This document shows positions 1-9,680 of a stretch of DNA of 64,000 nucleotides, piece by piece. Made by a program: the position numbers and the translations under genes. The DNA lies in assembly GCA_030268105.1 (NCBI GenBank), contig BSDZ01000025.1, positions 1,750,001-1,814,000 of the forward strand, read 5' to 3'. Positions within the stretch are counted from its first letter, which is position 1, and the number at the start of each line of letters is the position of its first letter. The notes beneath the pieces were generated by a model that had not been told where the DNA came from, did no database searches, and was given only the letters and a program-made list of their open reading frames with translations. Source of the stretch: Volvox africanus (taxonomy: Eukaryota > Chlorophyta > Chlorophyceae > Chlamydomonadales > Volvocaceae).

Positions 1-170
1 AATGCATCGTTGGCCAGCCGCTGCACGCGTGACTGACTCGGGTGCTTTTTGAAGCTGCACGACACGACCGCACATCCATACCATGCATTTAAACAGCGGC
101 ATACAAGTTTTATACAAATTTCAAACCATTTAATTTACCATTTCCCGATTCGGCTTGCCATTTAATGCAG

Positions 171-3100
171 GGCTGTGAGATCGTAATTGCCACACCCGGT
201 CGCCTTCTGGACTGCATCGACCGCCATTACGCGGTGCTCAACCAGTGCAACTACGTGGTTCTGGACGAGGCGGATCGAATGATTGATTTGGGCTTCGAGC
301 CACAGGCGCGACCACAGTGACGGTGTTTGCGTAGGAAATAAGAAATGTAGCCGTAAAAGCCCAATGACACTGGGCACCAACGAAGGAACTTTCCAAGATT
401 CTCACTTCCACCTAAGTGTTCACTTCGTGTAGTATCCTGGGGTATCTACGGGCAGTGTCAAAGGATCCTGGACCTTAGATGGTCATCCTTCCGATCGGGC
501 CTTTGTTGGCCGACACAACAGAGATACAACATTGGTATCGAGCAGGTCGTTCAGGTTCGAATCCCCCCACCTACGGGATGGTGAGGGCGGTTCTGACTGG
601 TAGATGGCTTGGGAAACCGTCACCAGGCCGTGAGGGATCGAATCGTCTGACTACAGACTAGGGTGAGGGCTGGCCCTTAGACTGTAGGATGCGAGGACGC
701 ACCCTATCTGAAGGGGAATACTTGTAGTATCCTGGGGTATCTACGGGCAGTGTCAAAGGATCCTGGACCTTAGATGGTCATCCTTCCGATCGGGCCTTTG
801 TTGGCCGACACAACAGAGATACAACACTTCGTCACTTCGTCTCTTCCCCCCAACGCCTAAGTAAACATGTTTCTTGATGATGGGTGACCGGCCATCCTTC
901 CTCTCACTCGGCACCCCGTTTCGTACTCCGAAAAGCTAAGTCCTGTATTGTGTTCACCCAGATAATGGGCAAGAAGGGCAGGTAGGACATATAACATGCC
1001 GACATACCACTTTCCTCGCTGCTTTTGCTAGGGCGTCCAATCCTTCTGCCTTCACTTGCCCTTACTTCTGGATTGCGCCTTCTGATTCATCCTTTTCCTC
1101 GCTCGAAGCAAATAACAATGACCTCATGTCCGGGCTCGCACGTGCTGCTGCACCACCTTGAGGAGAAACGTTACCTTGCTGAGCATAAAATTCCAAGCCC
1201 CCAAACCCCAAACCTCAACCTTGTCTTGATACATGTATATTTCAGGTGATCGGAGTGCTCGACGCAATGCCGTCCTCGTTCCTCAAGCCAGATGAGGAGG
1301 GAGCCGTGTTGGAAGCCAACCGCACTTACCGCACAACCTACATGTTCTCCGCCACAATGCCACCCGCCGTGGAGCGACTTGCCAAGAAGTACCTGCGCCG
1401 ACCAGTGGTGGTGGTGATTGGCAGTGCCGGCAAGGTCACTGATAACGTCACACAGAGGGTCTTCGTCGTCAAGGAGAACGAGAAGCCGAGACTGTAAGGG
1501 AAAACGTGTGCTTCCAGTGTATACGTGTGTCAGCCGTAATTGTGTAAGGATCCGATTAAGTGTAAGGTAATGTGTGAAACTTGTGCCTGCCCGTTTTATG
1601 TTGAATAAGACACAGAATGTGCGTTGAGTGTCCGCATTTTCTTATATAAGTGAATATTATGGCGTATTCATGCTCGTTTTCTCTGGTTCATTTCCACAGC
1701 CTGGAGCAGGAAATGGAGTCGGTAGACGAAAAGCGCGTCATCGTCTTTGTAAACACGCAGCGGCAGTGCGACAATGTACATCGTCACCTGGAGGAGCTGG
1801 GCTACCGATGCACAATCCTGCATGGCGGGAAGACGCAGGATCAGCGCGAGACGGGCATCAAGGGATTCAGGTGCGCGGCTGCCACATGCATGGCACATGA
1901 GAAGCTAGAAAGTCTATGTAGCCAAAAGGATGTCGCTACTAAAGCGCAAAAGGCCGTGCAATTATAATGAGCAGTAATTCAGTTAGTAAGTCTCAGGTAA
2001 AAGTTTACGCAACCGGAATCCGATCGGATTGCCTTGGCGAAGGAATTTGCACCGCGATAGCTGGGGATGCCCGACAAAACTGAGGTTTAGCTGCACACTG
2101 CCATCATGAGCGTTGAAGGGCCCGTTCAACACTCCATTTGGCGGCTTATTGGGTCTGGTCAACGCTGTCCATATTTGTTGGAGCTTAGTTATATGATGCG
2201 GTCCTACTCTCTGTACTTGCAGGGATGGGACATATAATTGCCTCATCGCTACGGATGTAGCGGGTCGTGGTATTGACGTGCCGGACGTGGCGCTCGTGAT
2301 CAACTACGACATGCCCAATAACATTGAGAACTACACACACCGCATTGGACGAACGGGTCGTGCTGGCAAAAAAGGTTCGGCCGTCACCTTCCTTACGCTC
2401 GGGGACACAGGTGAGACGGGGCCGAAGAGATGTGGAAAGAGGCGACGTGGGGATGTGGGATGGTGAGACACTAGGTTAACTGTTTTTAGAAGGTATAACC
2501 AGGTCGTCTTCATGGAACCGCTATAATGCTTTTATGATCCATTTCTGTTGGATCCCGTTTTTTTATGAAAGCGGCGTACATAAGGGCCCATCTGCGGCAA
2601 TGTGCGGCAATTCGTGACAGCTCCTTGGTCGCTCGATTTGCATAGTTTGCTATTTGCGAAGTTTTTGTAGTCCTTCTTGGGACAGGGTACCTGGAATTTA
2701 TACATGCACAACGCCTCGGTAACGAATTTCATGTTGGAACTTTAAGAAGTGTTTGGTTGGGTGTGATACACACGTCTAGCTTGTCTGGATGGGGCCGCTC
2801 TCTCTACGAGCACGCCTGATGTGTGTACCGGCCGCAGCATGCTGATTGGTTGTATTTCGTGCACCTGGTGGAGCGAGTCGAACAGGTACCATTGAAACCT
2901 AAACTCAGACTAGGTCAATGGGTGTCGAGTGTCAGATGTGTGCCGGACTGAAGGTTCGTTCGAGAGTTTTGAATCGTAGCTCAATACAGCCGTATAATAA
3001 TAATAGTGAACAGTAAGCAGCGAACGTGGGATCTGTATAATTATCCCATAAGCCCGGCTCTTCTTTTGAGGGTGCGATAGTTTTGCTCATCATCGAAGGT

Positions 3101-3408
3101 AAGGAAATGTACCGCGAATGTGCGTTTGTTTAGGACACATGTGCACACATAGCTATTGCATGACAGCTACTGCGCGATCATGTGGGAGACATCTGCATGT
3201 GGATTGATCCTGCAATCCATCTTCGCCATGCGTTCACGTCTGCCCCTCAACTTCCGCATACGCAGGTGTGTTTTACGACTTAAAGAGACTGCTGGAGGAA
3301 AGCAAGGCCCCCGTGCCCCCTGAGCTGGCCCGTCATGAAGCTGCAAAGGTCAAGCCGGGATCCATAGAGGCAAAGAGCCGTAAGGAGCAAACTGTTTTTG
3401 CGGCATAA
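171..3408 (+). CDS. PRP28: DEAD-box RNA helicase, Prp28/DDX23 type (5' end outside window)
   Basis: Spliceosomal ATP-dependent RNA helicase family that acts when U1 is exchanged for U6 at the 5' splice site (family knowledge). Five exons are readable: 171-305, 1246-1493, 1700-1870, 2223-2410 and 3266-3408, with phases that join cleanly. Seen in order: ATPGRLLD (motif Ib region), [16 protein letters not shown] (motif II, DEAD), [13 protein letters not shown] (motif III, SAT), [37 protein letters not shown] (motif V) and [13 protein letters not shown] (motif VI). The tail [16 protein letters not shown] and final QTVFAA-stop resemble the C-terminus of DDX23. Helicase motifs before the Ib region lie upstream of the window; bases 1-170 look intronic. 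The introns are about 940, 206, 352 and 855 bp. The first has a GC donor (CAG|GCGCGA) and the other donors are GT. The wording [14 protein letters not shown] is plant-like. A related DEAD-box paralogue is possible but unlikely. Confidence 0.9.
428..531. repeat. Intronic direct repeat, copy 1
   Basis: About 104 bp that recurs almost base for base at 723-826 in the same helicase intron; both begin TGTAGTATCCTGGGG and end GAGATACAACA. A diverged third copy lies at 57606-57677, so this is a dispersed family. Near its end TGGCCGACACA (507-517) resembles a Pol III A box. Confidence 0.85.
532..722 (+). other. Spacer between the intronic repeats, with a perfect Pol III B-box sequence
   Basis: The spacer holds GGTTCGAATCC at 554-564, identical to the tRNA/SINE B-box consensus, 47 bp after the A-box-like string in copy 1. 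A second weaker match (GGATCGAATCG) follows near 634. The stem beside the first B box does not pair beyond two bases, so this is not a working tRNA gene; a tRNA-derived SINE is the likeliest reading. Confidence 0.45.
723..826. repeat. Intronic direct repeat, copy 2
   Basis: Second copy of the 104-bp unit at 428-531, apparently identical over the shared length. It is followed by unrelated intron sequence without a B box. Confidence 0.85.
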
Positions 3409-4821
3409 GAGGGAGAGAAAGGACTATTTAGAGTGAACCTGCATCTACCAAGGTGGCAAAGTGTGTCTGAAGGCCACCTCCAAGCAAGCATACACGAATA
3501 GTGTGAGGTACACAAAAGTATGTGAGATTGCCCAGAGTTTCAATACTTCAATACCACTGATGTACGCTCTGGCTCTCGGACACAGTTGGGTATGGGAGAC
3601 ATGTAGAGTGTGCACCCAATTGTAGGCGTGAAAGTACGAAGGTTTGGGACACACATGTATGGGTGTGTACTTGTTGGGATTTTGATTTAGGATGCTGGAA
3701 TAAATGTTGCCGGTCCTGTGATGGCTGGTGGTGTCGTGGCACACATTATAATAGAGAGTTGTGGTCCCAAGATGTGACGCTTTTGGTAACACGTGAGCAA
3801 GCATAGCTGGGGCGTCTCTTCATTGCCATTATGCAAACAGTTCTTACGATGGTGAAGGCTAATCCTCAAAATCTACATTCCACGTTTTTGTAGAGCCCTG
3901 GTTGTGGCACCAGTCTGCAGTACGTGGACATTTGTATATCTAAGTAACCCCGCTGAAGGAAAGGAGAGCATGTAACTAGAATGAATGGGGATTGCAAGCC
4001 CAGCACTTGCACCACAACGAATTAATCTGAATTAACGTAGCGACTCTGAAGCTTTTCATTGTCTTATGAGTGCACCTTTGCGGGGTACTTGACTAAAATT
4101 TATGCCGCAGTTTCTTCGGCAGCATAACTGGATAAGATAGGATATTAGAGCTCAGCAATATGTGGAAAGAAGCGGGAGTTCAAACATGGTAAGTCATTGT
4201 AAGTTGAGGCGCATGAATATACATATTCTGGTTGTTAAGTTTAGCGAGCGTGAACCTACATACTTGGTGTTAAAAGACACTGGGTCATAGCACCGGTGTG
4301 GTGATATGTAGCAATGGATCGTACTTGTGTGCGATATCGCAAAATAGCACGGGAGCAGAGTCAGGCTAAACCTGTAGAGAATCCCATGATGACGTAATAA
4401 TAGGTAATGTCCGTTGTATCATTCCCCTTCTATAAATGGCTGGTCGTCCCGACAGCCAACCAACCTTGTCCGTGCCGCCAACAAGTGTGGGAAAGGTAGG
4501 ATGTCTAAAACTCAACAGGCGACGAACAAGCGAGTGAGGAACTCAAGAAAACGAGCAGGTGTTTCAACCTGTTGGCCATGGCAAGTAGTTCTAGATGGAC
4601 CCTGTCTTGGTTCAGAGTCAGACGCCGGCACACAAGAACGTGTGGACTGGGACTTCGGTTTTGCTTTTTCAACTTCAGTTGCTTAGCGTGCCCAAAACTC
4701 ACGCAAAAGGTCACTACAATTAGTCAAATTTGACTCAGGTTCCCAAGAATCATATTCAGGACCTCGACATCGCAGTAGATAGAGATGCATAGTATGGCGG
4801 CCCTTTTTCATTTCTTGTGAG
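3409..4821. other. Intergenic DNA after the helicase gene
   Basis: No reading frame here looks like a known protein, and I see no strong repeat. The first part is presumably the helicase 3' UTR. An upstream exon of the dioxygenase-like gene may lie in the second half, but I cannot place one. Confidence 0.5.
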
Positions 4822-5541
4822 AAGCAAGATAGTTCCGACTTTAAACTCCAAAGAACCAAGGATCCGCGTGGAGGGGTCTTGCGTGATGCAGCAGATGGCG
4901 ACCGCATTCTAATGGAGCGCGGCAAGGAATGCCAGCGCTGGCAGGCCCCCCTGGAACGCCCGAAGCCGCCACCGAAGGGCGAGGCTGGTGGCGAACCTAA
5001 TGCGAGTGAGGTGGCGGAATTCCAGCGAAATGTGGAGCTTTATGAGAAGCTGCGGCCTCTCCGCAAGCTGGGGATCACGTGGCTCAACAAGCTGGCGCCG
5101 TCGGGCATGGAGGTCTCAAATGTAAACGTGTTGAGTAACCATGGGGAAAAGCCGGATGTTGGGCCTGTACCGGCGCAATTCCTGCACACCGACTTGGAAG
5201 CGGGGGAGGCGGGCATGGCGGGGATTTTGCCCTTGGTGCCGTATGAGGTGCTGGTGTCCCCGTTCAGCCAGCACACCGTCCGGGCGCACGAGGCCCTACA
5301 GGTGATGAATGCTGGTGCTGCGTCCGCCCTGGTGGCTCTTGGCGTGCCGAAGCACAAGCTTGTGCGCCTTAAGATGAAGCCAGGCCAGATCGTCGCGGTG
5401 CATGGCAACGTTGTGCACACGGGCGCTGAGGGCGTCTCTGGAGAGGCATGACCACGCATTCACTTTTACGTGACCAGGAAGAAGAAGAACGAATCCCACC
5501 CGCTAGAGGAGGGCGCCGGGATCTTGAAGGCCATGTTCTAG
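4822..5541 (+). pseudogene. 2-oxoglutarate/Fe(II) dioxygenase-like frame with one in-frame TGA
   Basis: The frame is open from about 4822; the first ATG is 4912 and the true start, or an upstream exon, is uncertain. Seen: FLHTDLEAG with the HxD iron pair (His 5185-5187, Asp 5191-5193), LKMKPGQIVAVHGNVVHTG with the likely distal iron His at 5416-5418, then a TGA at 5449-5451. The same frame continues at once with PRIHFYVTRKKKN and stops at TAG 5539-5541. The Arg at 5455-5457 sits 13 residues after the distal His, the usual place of the 2-oxoglutarate-binding Arg, so termination at the TGA would remove it. The family oxidises protein, nucleic acid or small-molecule substrates with Fe(II) and 2-oxoglutarate; the substrate here is unknown. 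A CGA-to-TGA change, a sequencing error or a recent pseudogene would all fit. Confidence 0.55.
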
Positions 5542-6691
5542 TTGTATGGGTGGTTCATGCTAGAGTGTCGGCGCTTGTGTGTACAGACTTGGAGGGCTTA
5601 TGACTCGTGACACAAACAGACTTGTGACCTAAATAGACTTTCTGGGTATTGGACTATGCGCAACACTGTCAGGATTTTGACTTGTGGACTATTACGATGC
5701 AGCCTGTGTTGTGTAGGATCGAGGAATGTCTGCTTTCAGGAATTGGCACATCATTTATTATAGAAGTCTTGAGCCCAGGGGGGCTTCCTGTTGCTGCTCA
5801 GTGTGTGACTATGCGTGTTTTGGCGGTTGGTGTGATGGGGTCGGGCCCTCTTGTGTGCTAGCAGCTTGGTATTGGCGTCCATTGCCTTGACGGCCATACG
5901 GGCGGCCGTTACCTTTATAACCTTGAGCCGGTGGATTGGGCTGGCGAGCCTGACTGCAATCGGATTCTTCGACTCATCCAATGCGATGCTTGTTGTTACG
6001 GCGGATGTGGATGGCGTCCTGGGCCCTGTAGGTAGGTATTATGGGTATCACACTGCACAAACAACCGTGGCTCATCCGGGCGCAACCATTTAGTGCGGGT
6101 CCATGTAGTGCGGGTCCTTGCGGACCGGGGCATCCTCATAAAAGGGATGTAGTGTTGGAGGCGGCAGAGGATGAACTGATGGCCGAACGCGCCTTAATGG
6201 TGGGAGGCGCTGCACGAGGCCGAGGCTGCAACTCGAGTAGCTTGTGCATGTAACTGGGCAGTCTTGATTACAGCACATCGTTAGGACGACTTGGTGTCTG
6301 GGCATTGGTGAACTTCGAAGTGAGACACTTACAGCCACAACACTCACTGCCAGTGACGGAGTCATGGCATGGCATGATGGTGTCGAATAAACACCAGTTC
6401 TGTCCAGGCTCCACTGTCCGCAAACCTGCTCCACATACATTCAGGCCGTGTACACCAGACTCACTTCCCGTTTCAGGTTTACCCTGCTGCATTGTGCCTG
6501 TGTAAGTCACGACTCCCCGCAAGCCAGGGCCCATGGGCGGGCTGTCATAGGTGGGAACAAAAGAACTGCGTGCCTCTGACAGAGAGGATGGATATTATAC
6601 ATTGTAGGCACTACACCTAAGCAGTGTGGCATGAAAAAACGCTGTGAGAATCTCAAATTCGTTAGCTGTTGCCTGTACTAGATATAGTCGG
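5542..6691. other. Intergenic DNA before the first retroelement
   Basis: Nothing recognisable as a gene. An open frame at 5851-6093 is alanine/isoleucine rich without any motif. A short tandem GTAGTGCGGGTCC pair occurs near 6093-6120. CACTA at 6692-6696 would be the left target-site duplication of the Am element. Confidence 0.45.
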
Positions 6692-6696
6692 CACTA

Positions 6697-7531
6697 TGTT
6701 GTACCTCTCCTTCGAGTCTGCTCATAGGTATCTGCGTGTCTGAAGGCTTTCGACACCGATGCGCGAGCACTTGCAAGTACAGCAAGGCAAGCGAGAGCAA
6801 ACAGAGACAGCGGAAGACTTCAAGACAAGAAGAGATATAACTTACAGTCTTACAGATCGAAGCGGTGCAATGGACGTAATCGCCGTCAGCGCCGGAAGCA
6901 AGCAATCATCACGCGGCAGTGATAAGCGAAGTTCAGACTTAGCTCGGGCTAAGTAGAATTAGCGATTAGCATTAATAGTGTAGAACACACGAGTGTTCTC
7001 CGGTATCGAATGTCTTATCTTGCTTAGCCGTCCTCGCATCTGTTATACTCGTAGCATTGCGATGCCGTACGATTCACACTAGGAGGCCGATCCTAAGTGT
7101 GACAACCCTACTGCGCATAGGCGATGTTCACGTATAACAACGGATAAGCCTTTCCGGCATTCGCATGATGCAAGGGTCCGAATAACGATATTCGGTTGCA
7201 AGGCATGTATCGCGACGGGTGCGGCGCTCTCAACGTGTGCTGTAATGAAGTAATATTATATCAAATAATATTACTTATCGTTTCGTAGCACGAGCATAAT
7301 GCGCACTTCAATGGTTCGGGATTTCATGCATGCTAGGCGGATTTGCCATGATGCAATGTCGCGATGGATAATGGTGACATGCCAAATGCATATATAAATG
7401 TATACGAATACATTTATATCATGCAAGTTCATTCATATGCATTGATCGTTCATGCGTTCATCAAAACAGCACTTCGCCTCGTAGAGTCGCATCGACCTAC
7501 GCATCGGCGGGAAACGAATCGTGGCACAACA
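6697..7531 (-). repeat. LTR of Am (3' LTR in element sense)
   Basis: About 835 bp bounded by TGTTGTACC and GGCACAACA on the plus strand, the reverse complement of the family-A LTR. It keeps the paired strings ATATAAATGTA/TACATTTATAT and CCGAATA/TATTCGG seen in other A LTRs. The polypurine tract lies just outside at 7532-7547 (plus strand ATTATCCCCCCTCCCG). Confidence 0.85.
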
Positions 7532-7590
7532 ATTATCCCCCCTCCCGTATGCAGCGTCCTCGCTGCTTCATACAGCATCGACTGCAGGGG

Positions 7591-8888
7591 TCATTGGGCT
7601 TGCGTTGCACGTTTGCGGGCTTCTTCGAGCAGAGGCTTCATGTCCTGCGAGAAGTTGCGTGCCGGTTCCCACGAGTTGTGCTCGCTGGTATACCCTGTCC
7701 ACTTGACCAAGTACTCGTGTACTGTTCGCTTACGTCGGTGTCGGCCCACACGACGTGCGCGATAACACCCGCGCCACATCGTAAAACTTCTGTTTACCAG
7801 CGATCCAGGTCTTGGGAACTGGTTCGATCACTGTGGGGGCGTTAGCAGGCTCAGGGACGGGTTCCGTACCACGATACGGACGGACAAGCGATACGTGAAA
7901 CGTGGGGTGAATGGTCATATCAGCGGGCAATGCAAGCTCAACAGCCACATTCCCGACCATGCGCACGACAGGATACGGACCAATCCAGCGGGGTAAATGT
8001 TTTCGGGATCCGTCGGCCAAGGTACGCAAGTTCTTGGTTCTTAGCAACACGAGTTGCCCTTCCGAAAACATCACATCCTGCTTGGATTTCTTGTAGTATT
8101 CCGTTGTTCATTGCTGCGCCGCGTCCAAACACGCCTTTGCGTCTGTGATTCGGGACATAAAAGACTTGGCAAAGATCTTAGCAGCAGGCACATTCACTTC
8201 CAACTCACGCCACACGGGTAGCACGGACTTTTGCCTGTAGAGCGGTTAACAGTGTTGTTAAGCGCGAATTCTGCCGCAGTCAAAAACGTATCCCAAACGA
8301 GGGGTGTGCGACCAGCATAATTGCGCAACATATCACCCAACGTGCAGTTTGTGCGTTTGGTTTGACCATCAGTCTGCGGGTGGTACGCTGTGCTCAGGTT
8401 GACACGCATGCCAACTAGCTTGCAGAGCACTTTCCAAAACTTAGACGTGAACTGCCCACCGCGGTCTGAGATCACGTTTTTGGGGACACCGTGTAACCGA
8501 ACCACATTGTGGAAAAACAATCATGCTGTTTGCTCAGCCGTGCAGGACGATGTGCATGGTGCTAGGTGGACCATCTTAGTCAGACGATCGACCATAACGA
8601 ACACCGCATCATATCCCCCCTCAGTTTTGGGCAGCGCGACTACGAAGTCCATGGAAACACTTTCCCAAGGCGCATCCAGGACAGGCAACGGTTGCAACAA
8701 CCCATGCCCCTTACCCGACAAAGCCTTATTGCACTGGCACAGACTGCATGTCTGTACAAAGTTCGCCGCATCTTTAGCCAAGCGAGACCACCAGAATGAA
8801 CGTTGCACCAACTCGACCAACCGCTTGCTACCAGGGTGTCCTGCTAACGTTTCCTCGTGGAACCGCGCAAGGATATCGTAGCGTAGCG
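7591..8888 (-). pseudogene. Am pol remnant: integrase and chromodomain
   Basis: Minus-strand sequence encoding, in element order, the HHCC integrase zinc region ([26 protein letters not shown]), integrase core ([41 protein letters not shown]) and a chromodomain ([20 protein letters not shown]) ending in TGA at 7591-7593. At least two frameshifts break it (near 8150-8200 and around 7740). The Tyr codon after KTEGG is intact here, unlike in family B. The upstream pol half resumes at 30004. Confidence 0.85.
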
Positions 8889-9621
8889 TGTTGTATCCTT
8901 CCTTCTTCAATCATGCATTAGATCTGCATGTCTGGATGTTAGCTGAGTACATACCGAGCTTACGAACAGCAAGGCAATCCAATGCTTGTAATGGACAGTG
9001 GAAGACTCAACGAAAAGGAAAGATTCAACTTACAATGTTCTTCAATTGCAAAATAGAAGTCTGCCGTCAGACCCCGCAGGCAACGTTCATCACTCGGCTG
9101 CAAATGAGATGCTAGAATAGCTCAGGCCGAATATAAATGAGTATAACGTATATATGCAAACTAGATAGAGTTAAGTACACGGGTACTTAGTCCAAAGTAG
9201 CATCGAGCCGACTTCGGTCTCTAGGCGGCCGTCCTCGCACCTATCACGTCGTGATACCGATGCACAGTACAGGTCTCACTGGATCCCGATCTCAAGTGTG
9301 AGTACCTTTGTAGCACTGTCCTAAATACCGCGTAATCCGTGATATTATTGGATGCAACACATGCAATATGCAAAGGTCCGAATATCAATATTCGGTTGCC
9401 GACCCAACCATCGCGATCGTCACCTTCTCGCATACGCGTATGGTTTATGACGTAAATGAGGTAATAATATTTAAAGTATTATTACGTGATATAAAATGCC
9501 AATGGATAGATCGCGCATTAATTATCAGCCTCGAGTCAAACATGTTGACCAACAGCGCGATAATGTTCGAATGCATTGCGGCCTATTTCGGTGCAAACGA
9601 TGATAGAACCGGCATACAACA
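8889..9621 (-). repeat. LTR of B1 (3' LTR in element sense)
   Basis: 733 bp from TGTTGTATCC to GGCATACAACA, the family-B LTR shortened relative to the 815-bp B2 pair. It contains the near-palindromes CCGAATATCAATATTCGG and GTAATAATATTTAAAGTATTATTAC-like arms. A polypurine tract (CGGGAGGGGGGATAGT in element sense) abuts it at 9622 onward. Confidence 0.85.
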
Positions 9622-9680
9622 ACTATCCCCCCTCCCGTATGCAGTGTCCTCGCTGCATCGGATAGCATCAACTGCAGAGA

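Noticed and set aside
550..570. A functional tRNA gene in the helicase intron
   Set aside because: The B box is perfect but the T-stem pairs only two bases and no acceptor or anticodon arm can be drawn.
428..826. CRISPR-like direct repeats
   Set aside because: Only two units with a long spacer inside an intron of a eukaryotic gene; no array and no cas genes.
3445..3869. Minus-strand open frames after the helicase gene
   Set aside because: Low-complexity composition, mutually overlapping, no similarity recognised.
5851..6093. Small hydrophobic protein gene downstream of the dioxygenase-like frame
   Set aside because: No recognisable motif, no splice or start support, and overlapping open frames on the other strand.
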